Shown here: positions 1 through 6,924 of the stretch, piece after piece | Position numbering within the stretch: position 1 is the stretch's first letter | Layout: each line of letters opens with the position of its first letter | Origin: Candidatus Latescibacterota bacterium | GTDB lineage: Bacteria > Latescibacterota > MVCY01 | Length of the DNA: 10,666 nucleotides | Assembly: GCA_030629295.1 (NCBI GenBank) | Contig: DAOVPH010000036.1 | Location: forward strand, 1-10,666 | Direction: 5' to 3' | Position numbers and translations under genes: made by a program | The notes under the pieces: generated by a model | What the model was told of the DNA's origin: nothing | The model's database searches: none | What the model saw: the letters and a program-made list of their open reading frames with translations, nothing else

Positions 1-438
1 TACCGTTCTGTCCGTTATCCTCAGGAGGAACCTCCCCCCGGCGGGTGGTGCTATGATCAGCTCCTGTTTGACGATTTTGTCGATGGGGAGGTTAAGTTCG
101 GTCTGAAGGTTGTTCTTGATCAAAATCCCTATGAATACAGAGAATTGCATCTTTTCCTCTCCTTAGGGGGCAGGCTCTATGATTTCCGCTATGATATGCT
201 CAACCGAGAGAATCAGATGCACGGCTCGTGGTATCTCTGGCAGCACAGGTTTGGAGCCGGATTTGACTGGGACATGAGGCGGGACCTTAATATTTACTTT
301 GCCATTTTCCTGAAAAATCCGGGAGATTTTATGAATTACCGCTACCGGCACTGGAATGAAGAGGGGAAATTGCGCTTTCAAGGGTGGTTTAAGGGCAGGA
401 CAACAGCAGCTTACGGGGGGATAAATATAGTGTTCTGA
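1..438 (+). CDS. C-terminal part of an outer-membrane beta-barrel protein (5' end outside window)
   Basis: The frame is open from the first base and ends at TGA 436-438, giving 145 residues of a protein whose start lies upstream. The visible part is rich in Tyr, Trp, Phe, Arg and Gly. It alternates short amphipathic strands with polar turns and ends in Phe (INIVF), as outer-membrane beta-barrels typically do. It resembles the barrel region of the next gene: a strand around VKFGLKVVLD, then NPYEYRELHLFLSL, later FDWDMRRDLNIYF, and an EEGKLRF turn before the last strand. The matching stretches downstream are VGVKFQYVLDPN, SYRQMSLSV, YDLTPDATFRFTY and PQGRLYY. The two are therefore probably tandem paralogues, and the missing N-terminus may be an NHL propeller too. 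I recognise no enzyme motif. The barrel assignment is inferred from strand pattern and paralogy. Confidence 0.7.
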   Translation, partial: YRSVRYPQEEPPPGGWCYDQLLFDDFVDGEVKFGLKVVLDQNPYEYRELHLFLSLGGRLYDFRYDMLNRENQMHGSWYLWQHRFGAGFDWDMRRDLNIYFAIFLKNPGDFMNYRYRHWNEEGKLRFQGWFKGRTTAAYGGINIVF

Positions 439-495
439 TCTAAGAGCAGAGGGATTGATTTATAGTATCTTATTCTAAAAAAAGTTACACTAATT

Positions 496-601
496 TGTCA
501 TTGCGAGCGATAGCGAAGCAATCTCGATTCTCCCAAAATAAGAAGATTGCTTCGTCGCGGAGCCTGTGCTGAGCGATAGCGAAGTGCTCCTCGCAATGAC
601 A
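496..601. repeat. Interspersed palindromic repeat (MITE-like, TCATTGCGAG family)
   Basis: This 106-bp element has perfect 12-bp terminal inverted repeats, TGTCATTGCGAG (496-507) and CTCGCAATGACA (590-601). A second nested inverted pair lies inside: CGAAGCAATCT (514-524) with AGATTGCTTCG (544-554). The 14-mer GAGCGATAGCGAAG occurs twice in direct orientation, at 505-518 and 571-584. Sequences beginning CATTGCGAG and containing GAAGCAATCTC are familiar non-coding intergenic repeats in several bacterial phyla. I see no transposase, so a non-autonomous element is the likeliest reading. It sits between the stop of the upstream barrel gene and the ribosome binding site of the NHL gene. Confidence 0.75.
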
Positions 602-658
602 GGATGATTTGCAATGTTATCAACGGCATGCCGAGTGTCTTAACTAAAGGAGGATAAG

Positions 659-2494
659 ATGCACAAAATCGTAAGGTTGGTTCTAATTTGCGGACTGTTG
701 GGGCTTCCACTGGTTTCTCAAGGAGCAGAAAGACTTCAGTTTGAAGAGGAATTTGGCGGCAAAGGAGAGGCCTGGGGACAGTTCGGCCAGGAGATCTATG
801 TGGCGTTCGATCAACAGGGGACGGTCTATATCTCCGACAGCGACAATCGCCGGGTACAAAGACTGGGTCCTCACCCTCTGGAGATCAAAGGAGGTGAGGG
901 ATTTCTGTTCAACCACCCCCGGCATATCGCAGTAGACCAGCAGGGCAGGATTTATGTCACCGACTGGCGAGGGATTCATGTCCCTGAGACCGAGAATCCC
1001 AAACTCTATAAATTTATGCCCTGCATCTATATTTTTGATTATGAGGGCAAGCTCCTTAGAACTATTGATATAGGTGACACAAAGGCCAAACCCCAGACCC
1101 TGGTGCCGGCCACTGCTATTGTCGATCAAGAGGGCAGGTATGCGCTGGCTATCAAACCAAAAGGATGGGACCGTGCCTTGCCTCTTGCCATCTCTCTTCA
1201 GGGCGAGGTATTTGTCTTAGATCCCCTCTACCACCGCATTTTTAAGTTCAATCTCCAGGGAGAGAAACTGCTTGAGTTCGCCTCCTACGGTGGCGGGCCC
1301 GGGCAGTTTGATAGCCCTGAGGATATTTGCCCGGACAGAGAGGGATATGTCTATGTCGCAGATACCGGGAACAATCGAATTGTTAAATTTGACTCCAACG
1401 GAGAGTTCCAACTATGTTTCGGCAGAAAGGGCCTGGGGGAGGGAGAATTCACCGAGCCATTTGCTGTGGTGACCACTCCCTCTGGCCGATGTTTAGTGGC
1501 CGACCAAGCAGAATTTGAAAGAAGATTTGAGGACCACCCCTTCACTGCCAAGAGAGGCAGGGCAACCCCTCAGTGGTTGGAAGAGGGATTTCTGCCTGGA
1601 GAAGAGGGAGAATCTGAGCTGGAAGAGGAAGAGCCCAGCGAGGTTAAGCCTCCCCCCAAATATCTCAAGCTCCTCCGAAGAGTGCAGATATTCTCTCCCG
1701 CCGGCCGCCTGCTGGAGAAAGTGGTGTTCAAGATCGACAAGACCGACCCAGAATTGCACGATCTGGACCTTCTGGTCTTAGACCCCTTCGGACGCGTCTA
1801 CCTCCGAGACCAGGACCGGTATGTGATCAGGAGATATGCGATAGTGAGCTATCTTCTGCCCCGCTGGTCTGATGTGGATAAGGCCTACGCCGCCAGAACT
1901 GCCACCGATAGGCTCCGTTTCCGAGAAGACCTGGGTGATTTAGACACCATCGCCGACGAACAGGAGAGCCGAAGGCACTTCACCGCAAACCAGGCCCTCT
2001 CCTTCAACTACGATCTCTCGGAGAGATCGAAGCTGCTGTTCAAAGTCCTCAATTCCTATGCCCATCGCAAAGACCGGCTCTGGGATTTTGACAACCCGGG
2101 CAACGACTACGAGATGGTGGAAAAGGGGACAGACAGCTCAGTAGGGGTGAAATTCCAGTATGTTCTTGACCCTAATCTTCACAGCTATCGCCAGATGAGT
2201 CTCTCAGTGCAAGGCCTTGCCGGCTACACCAGCTACCAGGGGCAAGCGACCGAAGAGCACTTGAACCTTCGGCATACTCAGCGGAGTGGCGATGCTAAGG
2301 CCCTTCACTTGGTTACAGAATACGACCTGACCCCAGACGCAACTTTTCGCTTCACTTACCGCTACATTCAGCCCGATCAGACTACCAGAAATTTCAAGTC
2401 CTATCTTTATGATCCCCAAGGACGTCTCTACTATGCCGAGCGCCACTGGAACAGAAGAGAGCTGTTTGTGGGGGAGTTTATGGTTAAATTCTGA
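659..2494 (+). CDS. NHL-repeat propeller protein with C-terminal outer-membrane beta-barrel
   Basis: A 611-residue protein. The ATG follows an AAAGGAGG ribosome binding site (646-653) at 5-nt spacing. Residues 1-23 form a signal peptide (basic HKIVR, hydrophobic core, cleavage near QGA/E). Residues about 25-300 carry NHL-type blades: an FGGKGEAWGQF opening, then DQQGTVYISDSDNRRVQ, DQQGRIYVTDW, YVADTGNNRIVKF and an FGRKGLGEGEF spacer, all typical of six-bladed NHL propellers. A very acidic linker (about 305-335, with an LEEEE run) leads to one more blade-like segment around DPFGRVYLRDQDRYVIRRY. From about 440 to 611 the protein alternates amphipathic strands with polar turns and ends in Phe (FMVKF), which fits an outer-membrane barrel. 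NHL propellers usually bind protein, glycan or RNA ligands; the ligand here is unknown. The preceding partial gene looks like a paralogue. Blade count and barrel topology are inferred. Confidence 0.8.
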   Translation: MHKIVRLVLICGLLGLPLVSQGAERLQFEEEFGGKGEAWGQFGQEIYVAFDQQGTVYISDSDNRRVQRLGPHPLEIKGGEGFLFNHPRHIAVDQQGRIYVTDWRGIHVPETENPKLYKFMPCIYIFDYEGKLLRTIDIGDTKAKPQTLVPATAIVDQEGRYALAIKPKGWDRALPLAISLQGEVFVLDPLYHRIFKFNLQGEKLLEFASYGGGPGQFDSPEDICPDREGYVYVADTGNNRIVKFDSNGEFQLCFGRKGLGEGEFTEPFAVVTTPSGRCLVADQAEFERRFEDHPFTAKRGRATPQWLEEGFLPGEEGESELEEEEPSEVKPPPKYLKLLRRVQIFSPAGRLLEKVVFKIDKTDPELHDLDLLVLDPFGRVYLRDQDRYVIRRYAIVSYLLPRWSDVDKAYAARTATDRLRFREDLGDLDTIADEQESRRHFTANQALSFNYDLSERSKLLFKVLNSYAHRKDRLWDFDNPGNDYEMVEKGTDSSVGVKFQYVLDPNLHSYRQMSLSVQGLAGYTSYQGQATEEHLNLRHTQRSGDAKALHLVTEYDLTPDATFRFTYRYIQPDQTTRNFKSYLYDPQGRLYYAERHWNRRELFVGEFMVKF

Positions 2495-2496
2495 TA

Positions 2497-2566
2497 TCGA
2501 GGGCAGAAGCCCTCTCCCACAAAAACCTTGGAGATCCTACCTGTGGGAGAGCCCTTCCGGGCTCGA
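2497..2566. repeat. REP-like inverted pair (BIME/REPIN-like doublet)
   Basis: Two 25-nt units face each other. The right unit, on the + strand (2542-2566), reads head TGTGGGA, stem GAGCCC, loop TTCC, stem GGGCTC, tail GA. The left unit, read on the - strand (2521 down to 2497), has the same head TGTGGGA, stem GAGGGC, loop TTCT, stem GCCCTC and tail GA. The stems differ at two base pairs, and both sides change so that pairing is kept. A conserved GTGG-type head plus a variable hairpin, arranged as an inverted pair, is the layout of REP elements mobilised in trans by RAYT (TnpA-REP) transposases. No such transposase lies in this window. The REP assignment is by architecture only. Confidence 0.6.
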
Positions 2567-2575
2567 CATTTTTTT
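2549..2575 (+). terminator. Possible intrinsic terminator after the NHL gene
   Basis: A perfect 6-bp GC-rich stem GAGCCC (2549-2554) with GGGCTC (2559-2564) around the tetraloop TTCC is followed, after GACA, by seven T residues (2569-2575). The hairpin is also the right half of the REP-like pair, so the element could double as a terminator for the NHL transcript. The 4-nt gap between stem and T-run weakens the call. Confidence 0.45.
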
Positions 2576-2591
2576 GAAGTCAGGAAATTTC

Positions 2592-2621
2592 GTAGGTTGG
2601 GTTAAACGCAGCGAACCCAAC
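2592..2621. repeat. GTAG-headed palindrome, probable interspersed repeat
   Basis: GTTGGGTT (2596-2603) and AACCCAAC (2614-2621) are perfect 8-bp arms around AAACGCAGCG, preceded by GTAG (2592-2595). The pattern of GTAGGTTGGGTT, a GC-rich centre and AACCCAAC recurs between genes in many bacterial genomes. It lies 31 nt before the start of the metalloprotease gene. No second copy is visible here, so its status as a repeat rests on recognition. Confidence 0.5.
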
Positions 2622-2652
2622 AAAACATTAAGATGGCAAAAAGGATAGTCAG

Positions 2653-5190
2653 ATGAATGTCACCAAACATCGATGGGTAAGAGTTCTTTTACTTTTCTTG
2701 GGGTGTTTGACTGTTGGGACGCTCTTAACTTCCGCCGGTACAGCAGCCACCGGATTCCTGGACCGGGCAGTGGACAAGGTATTGCATTCTAACAACCTGT
2801 CTGAACCTTTCTCGCCCTATGAGGGTTATACTCTCTATTTCGTTGAGCTAAGAGAAAACTGGAACCTCCTATCTCCGGAGCAAAGGGAAAGGTTGAGTCC
2901 TTTCTTCTTGCGTCCTGATAACCCTAAGAGTCCTTACTACCGTGAGGAGGGATTGCCCATTGTTTATGATACCCAACACTTCCGCTGTCATTACACCCTT
3001 ACCGGACCTCACAATGTGCCCGTTGAGGACATCTCTCCTGCTGACGGGGTGCCTGATTATGTACAGATAACTGCTGATGCTTATGAGAAGGCCTATTATG
3101 TACAGGTAGAACAGATGAGCTACCGGCATCCCCCTGATGACAGGTGGCTGGCCGATAACGGTGGGAATGAGAAGTGGGATATATACTTTTTCACCGGTCC
3201 CTGGGGTGGATTCACTATGCCCGAGTATATGGTAGACTTACAGAGCAGCACCTGCGCCACATATTCTGTATATTTTGCTGCCAATACCCGCTATTTTCAA
3301 TGGTTAGGCAAATTCAAAGGCAGCCAGGCCCTGCAGTGCACCTCTGTCCACGAGTTCTTCCATGCGGTGCAGATGAGCTACAACGCCTATATGTATCGTT
3401 GGTTTATGGAAGCCTGTGCTATGTGGATTGAAACCAGGGTGTTTAAGGCAGAGGAGCCTGGTGAACCCGACGGAGAGGAATTCTGTCTGCGTCCGATGAT
3501 CTCCTGGTTTCGCCAACCAGAAAAGTCACTTGAACTTTTCAACGGGGAGCATGAATACGGCAATGTGATATTTATGCTTTATCTTTCCCAGAAATATGGT
3601 GACCAGATTGTTGAGGAGATCTACCAGGCGATGGAGCCTCGGATGTACTCCTACCTGATGAACTTCAGAGAGGTCTTCGCCGAGGAGGGCTCCAGTCTGC
3701 CCAGCGAATTTAAAGAGTTCACCTTGTGGAATGCCCTTACCGGAGACAGACACGGCCTCAAGATAAGGGAACCCTCTGGTGAGTTATCTCAAAGGTTTCA
3801 TTATTCTCATGGGGCAAGATACCCCTCTGTGGCGATACTGCAAGAGAATATCCACGCTCAATACCCGCTGAAGGTAGTATGGGACAGCCAGAGGAGTCCA
3901 GATCACCTGGGGTCCCGATATGTCCGCTTCCTTCCTCAACAACCAGGAGAGAAAAGACAGCTTTCAATCAAAATAGACGGCGATGATGTTCGCTGGGAAG
4001 AACTGGGATTGCTCTATGAGTTCGGCTTCTGCGGCTGGGGTGCCAAGATATTGAAGATCGACTGGGACGATAGCACGGCAGTGGCCGAGGAGATTATCCC
4101 CTTTCCTATCTCTCAACAGGGACAGATCAACATCGATGGATTTGGCGATCCTATCGATGAGGTGATACTGGTGCTGTCCAATTTAGATCCCCAACATGAC
4201 GGAGGAACCATCAGTTATGCGGCCGATCTCAGTCCTGACATAAGGGTCTCCGAACTTTCGCTCACCGCAGATGGCAATGGGCTGGTGACATTGAACTGGA
4301 GTTTGGACAATCCTACTGAGGTAGCTGGTATCAGGATTCTGCGGAAGAATGCGGTACTTGGTCCCCTTGATCCCCAGGAGCTCTATCGCTCTGGGGCAGA
4401 GGATAATCGAGGAGATGCATACTTGTTCTACGGGGCCTTTCCCCTGGCCGACCTTGGTTCAGACCGCACCAGCTTTACGGACAGCACCGCACTGTTGGGT
4501 CCCTTGAGAGACGAATCCATCTACTACTATGGGGTGGTGCCTTTTACCGAAGAGGGAATACTGGGCGGACCGGCGATAACCGCCCAGTTCATCGCCCCTG
4601 TCGATTCAATTCCTCCTATTGGGCAGTTAACGGTGAAGAAGGCCTCCTCTTTTGTCTTGGAGATTGAGTTGATGGCCTCCGAGTATCTGCCCCTGAACCG
4701 GCCCCCTGTTCTCTGTTGCACTTTCCCGGACGGCACTATCCAGGAAATCCAACTGGAGTCTGCTGTAGAGGGCCCTTTTCTTTACGGCAGTTGCCTGTGG
4801 AGGGGCACTCTCACCATTCCTGTTCGGACGCCCTCCGGCGAGATCGCCTTGCAGAGCTTCCTTGTTGACAAGGGGGGAAACTCCGGCCTGGTCAGTCGGA
4901 CTTACCTCTGGGAAGCAATTTCGCTGCCTATTGTGCTTGTCTACCCTAATCCCTTCCGTAGTGGCGATGAAAGTGTGACTTTCGACATCGGTGTCCAGGT
5001 GGGAGAACGGGTTAAGGTGAGGATTTTCACCCTGACGGGCGAGTTAGTGCGGAACTTACAAGGAGAAACAGTGCTTAAGTGGGATGGAACAAATCACCAG
5101 GGAAAGCAGGTGACAGAGGGGGTCTACTTCTACTCGGTTGAGACAGGGGTGGGGAAACCAACACTGGGGAAGATTGTGGTGCTTCACTGA
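2653..5190 (+). CDS. Secreted zinc metalloprotease, MXAN_6640-like, with FlgD/T9SS-like C-terminal domain
   Basis: An 845-residue protein. The ATG follows AAGGA (2641-2645) at 7-nt spacing. Residues 1-32 form a signal peptide (basic TKHRWVR, hydrophobic stretch, cleavage near TAA/T). The N-terminal half has the HYTLTGP, ADGVPDYV and KWDIYF stretches seen in putative MXAN_6640-family metalloproteases. The zinc motif HEFFH spans residues 233-237; E234 would be the catalytic base, and E253 or E260 in the following WFMEACAMWIE helix could be the third ligand. Residues about 526-655 look like a fibronectin-III-type fold. The last 85 residues (YPNPF at 764-768, then IFTLTGELV, WDGTNHQGK, GVYFYSV and GKIVVL) match the FlgD Ig-like or type-IX-secretion C-terminal pattern, used for surface sorting in Bacteroidota and common on surface proteins of other phyla. 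It is likely exported; the substrate is unknown. Confidence 0.85.
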   Translation: MNVTKHRWVRVLLLFLGCLTVGTLLTSAGTAATGFLDRAVDKVLHSNNLSEPFSPYEGYTLYFVELRENWNLLSPEQRERLSPFFLRPDNPKSPYYREEGLPIVYDTQHFRCHYTLTGPHNVPVEDISPADGVPDYVQITADAYEKAYYVQVEQMSYRHPPDDRWLADNGGNEKWDIYFFTGPWGGFTMPEYMVDLQSSTCATYSVYFAANTRYFQWLGKFKGSQALQCTSVHEFFHAVQMSYNAYMYRWFMEACAMWIETRVFKAEEPGEPDGEEFCLRPMISWFRQPEKSLELFNGEHEYGNVIFMLYLSQKYGDQIVEEIYQAMEPRMYSYLMNFREVFAEEGSSLPSEFKEFTLWNALTGDRHGLKIREPSGELSQRFHYSHGARYPSVAILQENIHAQYPLKVVWDSQRSPDHLGSRYVRFLPQQPGEKRQLSIKIDGDDVRWEELGLLYEFGFCGWGAKILKIDWDDSTAVAEEIIPFPISQQGQINIDGFGDPIDEVILVLSNLDPQHDGGTISYAADLSPDIRVSELSLTADGNGLVTLNWSLDNPTEVAGIRILRKNAVLGPLDPQELYRSGAEDNRGDAYLFYGAFPLADLGSDRTSFTDSTALLGPLRDESIYYYGVVPFTEEGILGGPAITAQFIAPVDSIPPIGQLTVKKASSFVLEIELMASEYLPLNRPPVLCCTFPDGTIQEIQLESAVEGPFLYGSCLWRGTLTIPVRTPSGEIALQSFLVDKGGNSGLVSRTYLWEAISLPIVLVYPNPFRSGDESVTFDIGVQVGERVKVRIFTLTGELVRNLQGETVLKWDGTNHQGKQVTEGVYFYSVETGVGKPTLGKIVVLH

Positions 5191-5210
5191 TTTGGTAGCA
5201 CGGAAAATGC

Positions 5211-5239
5211 TTGACAACAGCCGGCAGATATGGTAAAAT
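5211..5239 (+). promoter_or_regulatory. Sigma70-type promoter for the glycosylasparaginase gene
   Basis: TTGACA (5211-5216) is the exact -35 consensus. It lies 17 nt before TAAAAT (5234-5239), a one-mismatch -10 box, which is itself preceded by TGG (5231-5233), an extended -10 signature. The predicted transcription start is near 5246, leaving a leader of about 60 nt before the TTG start codon at 5307. It is the clearest promoter in the window and implies that the hydrolase gene is transcribed independently of the protease gene. Confidence 0.75.
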
Positions 5240-5306
5240 ATGTAGAATTACAGGACAGGAAGAATAATATATACGAGCGAGGTGAAGATACTCAAGGAGG
5301 AGCGGA

Positions 5307-6305
5307 TTGAGAGCTTGCATTTCACGACGGGATTTTGTTAAGGCAACTGCGGGACTTGGTCTGGGCTCATTTCTGCTGGCTCCGCAATTTATCGCTCAGG
5401 CGGATACTTCCCAGAATTCGCCAACTGGCCAGACTTCCGGGGTCCGCCAACGGCTTCCCCTGCCAGCGGTGATATCCACCTGGCCCTTCGGCAAGAGAGC
5501 AAACGATGTAGCCCAAGACATACTGGCCAAAGGAGGAAACATTCTGGATGCAGTGGAGCGGGGCATAAATGTGATTGAAGCCGATCCCCAGGTGACCACG
5601 GTAGGATATGGGGGGTTTCCGAACCGAGAGGGAGTGGTAGAGTTAGATGCAGCCATTATGTCGGGCCCAGGACACCGGGCGGGCAGTGTGGGTGCTCTAC
5701 AGGGGATAATGCACCCCATCTCCGTGGCCAAAAAGGTGATGGAGAACACCCCCTATGTGATGTTGGTGGCAGAAGGGGCATTGAAGTTTGCTTTGGCTAA
5801 TGGATTCAAAGAGGTGAACTTGCTCACCGAAAAATCCCAGCGGATGTGGCTTGATTGGAAAGAGCAACATCTTGATCACGATACGGTGGGTATGGTGGCC
5901 TTGGACCTGAAAGGTGATCTTGCAGTGGGATGCTCCACCAGTGGATTACGGGCCAAGTTGCCTGGCCGAGTGGGTGATTCTCCGATAATTGGGGCTGGTC
6001 TCTATGTGGACAACGATGTAGGGGGAGCCTCGGCCACCGGGGTAGGGGAGGAGATAATGAAACACTGTGCCTGTTTCGCCGTAGTGGAGCAAATGGGGGC
6101 AGGACTTTCACCCCAGCAGGCCTGTCAGGCGGTGCTGGAAAGAATAGTGGAGAAAAGCCCTGCCGACCGCAAGATATTGATTGGGTTGATAGCCCTGAAC
6201 AAAAGGGGAGAGTATGGAGCTGTTTCAATAAAAGAGGGTTTCTCGTATGCCATTTGCTCCCCTGAGGGCAGTTTCGTCAAGGAGGCGGATTTTATTGTGA
6301 GGTAG
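5307..6305 (+). CDS. Tat-exported glycosylasparaginase (N4-(beta-N-acetylglucosaminyl)-L-asparaginase), Ntn hydrolase
   Basis: A 332-residue protein starting at TTG, with AAGGAGG (5294-5300) 6 nt upstream. The N-terminus SRRDFVK (6-12), followed by a hydrophobic stretch, is a twin-arginine signal, so the enzyme is probably exported folded. The family cleaves the bond between GlcNAc and asparagine in glycoprotein breakdown and matures by autocleavage. The sequence shows ISTW (Trp59, substrate pocket), then DAAIMSGPGHRAGSV, PYVMLVAEGALKFA, and HDTVGMVALD with nucleophile Thr193, where cleavage would give alpha and beta chains. GRVGDSPI supplies Arg221 and Asp224, and ATGVGEE supplies Thr244-Gly245; these are the usual catalytic and binding positions. 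The length fits the family. It follows the metalloprotease gene by 116 nt but has its own promoter. An isoaspartyl-peptidase or asparaginase activity is a less likely alternative, because the HDT and GRVGDSP motifs favour glycosylasparaginase. Confidence 0.92.
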   Translation: MRACISRRDFVKATAGLGLGSFLLAPQFIAQADTSQNSPTGQTSGVRQRLPLPAVISTWPFGKRANDVAQDILAKGGNILDAVERGINVIEADPQVTTVGYGGFPNREGVVELDAAIMSGPGHRAGSVGALQGIMHPISVAKKVMENTPYVMLVAEGALKFALANGFKEVNLLTEKSQRMWLDWKEQHLDHDTVGMVALDLKGDLAVGCSTSGLRAKLPGRVGDSPIIGAGLYVDNDVGGASATGVGEEIMKHCACFAVVEQMGAGLSPQQACQAVLERIVEKSPADRKILIGLIALNKRGEYGAVSIKEGFSYAICSPEGSFVKEADFIVR

Positions 6306-6346
6306 ACAACAGAGGTCTATTACGCAAGAATTATGAGGAGGTTATT

Positions 6347-6499
6347 ATGGAGCAGATAGAATATTTTGATTATCAGAAGGTGGCTAAGGAGATGAAGGTG
6401 CCTGATACTACCTTAAAGAAGATCGAAAGGAAGATTGGTGTCATCTGTAGAATCAAAACTACTGGCAAATTACTTTTTATAACGGTATATGCTCTATAA
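6347..6499 (+). pseudogene. 50-residue small ORF, possible chimera of a helix-turn-helix-like N-terminus and a DUF4258 toxin tail
   Basis: ATG 6347 has a strong GAGGAGG site (6335-6341) 5 nt upstream, and the frame closes at TAA 6497-6499. Residues 1-30 (IEYFDYQKVAKEMKVPDTTL and the lysine-rich helix after it) are helical and charged. Residues 31-50 read GVICRIKTTGKLLFITVYAL, which looks like the last two beta-strands of DUF4258-type toxins, usually encoded just before a YgiT zinc-finger gene, exactly where this ORF lies. My reading is that a deletion fused the start of one small gene to the end of a toxin gene, leaving the downstream antitoxin-like gene alone. It could instead be a genuine small protein, since the ribosome binding site is good. 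Confidence is moderate that it is translated and low for the chimera. Confidence 0.45.
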
Positions 6500-6508
6500 T
6501 ATTCTTGC

Positions 6509-6514
6509 GAGGTG
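6509..6514 (+). promoter_or_regulatory. Ribosome binding site that sets the YgiT-type gene start
   Basis: GAGGTG is followed by ATAATA and then GTG 6521. The spacing of 6 nt is right for 6521, while the earlier in-frame GTG at 6512 lies inside this site and has no Shine-Dalgarno sequence of its own. Confidence 0.6.
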
Positions 6515-6520
6515 ATAATA

Positions 6521-6781
6521 GTGTATAATTATGGGAAATGTGAAATCTGTAACACTCCACTAGAGGAGAAGAATATCCAGCAGGACTTTTGGATTAAGGA
6601 CAAATTGGTGGTGATTGAGAAAGTTCCAGCCGGGGTGTGTCCTCAATGTGGCGAAAAAGTTGTCAATGCAGAGGTAGGGGAATATATCGCTGAGCTACTT
6701 AAGGACAGTAAGCGTATTAATAAAGCACCTACCATATCTGTTCCCGTTATAAAGTATAAAATAGAACCCGTGGCAGTCTGA
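6521..6781 (+). CDS. YgiT/MqsA-type zinc-finger protein (antitoxin-like)
   Basis: An 86-residue protein. I chose GTG 6521 because GAGGTG (6509-6514) lies 6 nt before it and because it yields an N-terminus MYNYGKCEIC, the usual opening of this family. GTG 6512, which would add three residues, overlaps that Shine-Dalgarno sequence. Two CxxC pairs, CEIC and CPQC, are separated by a beta-hairpin-like stretch (KLVVIEKVPAG) and form the zinc site of the MqsA N-terminal domain. A helix, VGEYIAELLKD, follows. The DNA-binding helix-turn-helix of full MqsA is absent. Such short proteins normally pair with a DUF4258 or MqsR-like toxin directly upstream; here that place is taken by the 50-residue ORF. 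Base composition in 6306-6781 looks more AT-rich than in the flanking genes, as expected for acquired DNA. Confidence 0.8.
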   Translation: MYNYGKCEICNTPLEEKNIQQDFWIKDKLVVIEKVPAGVCPQCGEKVVNAEVGEYIAELLKDSKRINKAPTISVPVIKYKIEPVAV

Positions 6782-6910
6782 GTTTGTTTGGACGCACATA
6801 AAAGAATGACAACCGCAAAATATTACATACCTTACTTTACAGGTCAGTAGTTCCTAAATGGACCTTGACCGACATGCGCCATCTTTTAGTCATTAAGGTC
6901 ACAACTTTCC

Positions 6911-6924
6911 ACAGTCAACAGTCA
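6911..6924. repeat. Two tandem copies of ACAGTCA upstream of the DUF4258 gene
   Basis: ACAGTCA occurs twice head to tail in the 170-nt spacer 6782-6951, followed directly by the small palindrome GCGCT-C-AGCGC (6926-6936). The spacer otherwise holds a short inverted pair GACCTT (6861-6866) and AAGGTC (6895-6900), and no gene I can support. Two copies only, so it may be trivial, but another short-repeat array lies on the far side of the DUF4258-DUF2283 pair. Confidence 0.35.

Noticed and set aside
496..601. CRISPR array or structural RNA gene
   Set aside because: The repeated 14-mer occurs only twice with no regular spacers, and the layout is a nested palindrome rather than a cloverleaf or array.
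683..1129. 148-residue open frame on the - strand
   Set aside because: It lies wholly inside the NHL gene, whose signal peptide, blade motifs and ribosome binding site are clear. The - strand product has no recognisable domain.
2409..2648. 79-residue open frame on the + strand after the NHL gene
   Set aside because: It overlaps the NHL C-terminus in another frame and runs through both palindromic repeats. No ribosome binding site and no family resemblance.
5824..6228. 134-residue open frame on the - strand
   Set aside because: It is antisense to the catalytic region of the glycosylasparaginase gene, and its proline- and arginine-rich product is typical of a shadow frame.
6495..6500. TATAAT as a promoter for the YgiT-type gene
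   Set aside because: No -35 box lies at the right distance, and transcription would start at or inside the ribosome binding site at 6509. It overlaps the stop codon of the small ORF and is probably chance in AT-rich DNA.
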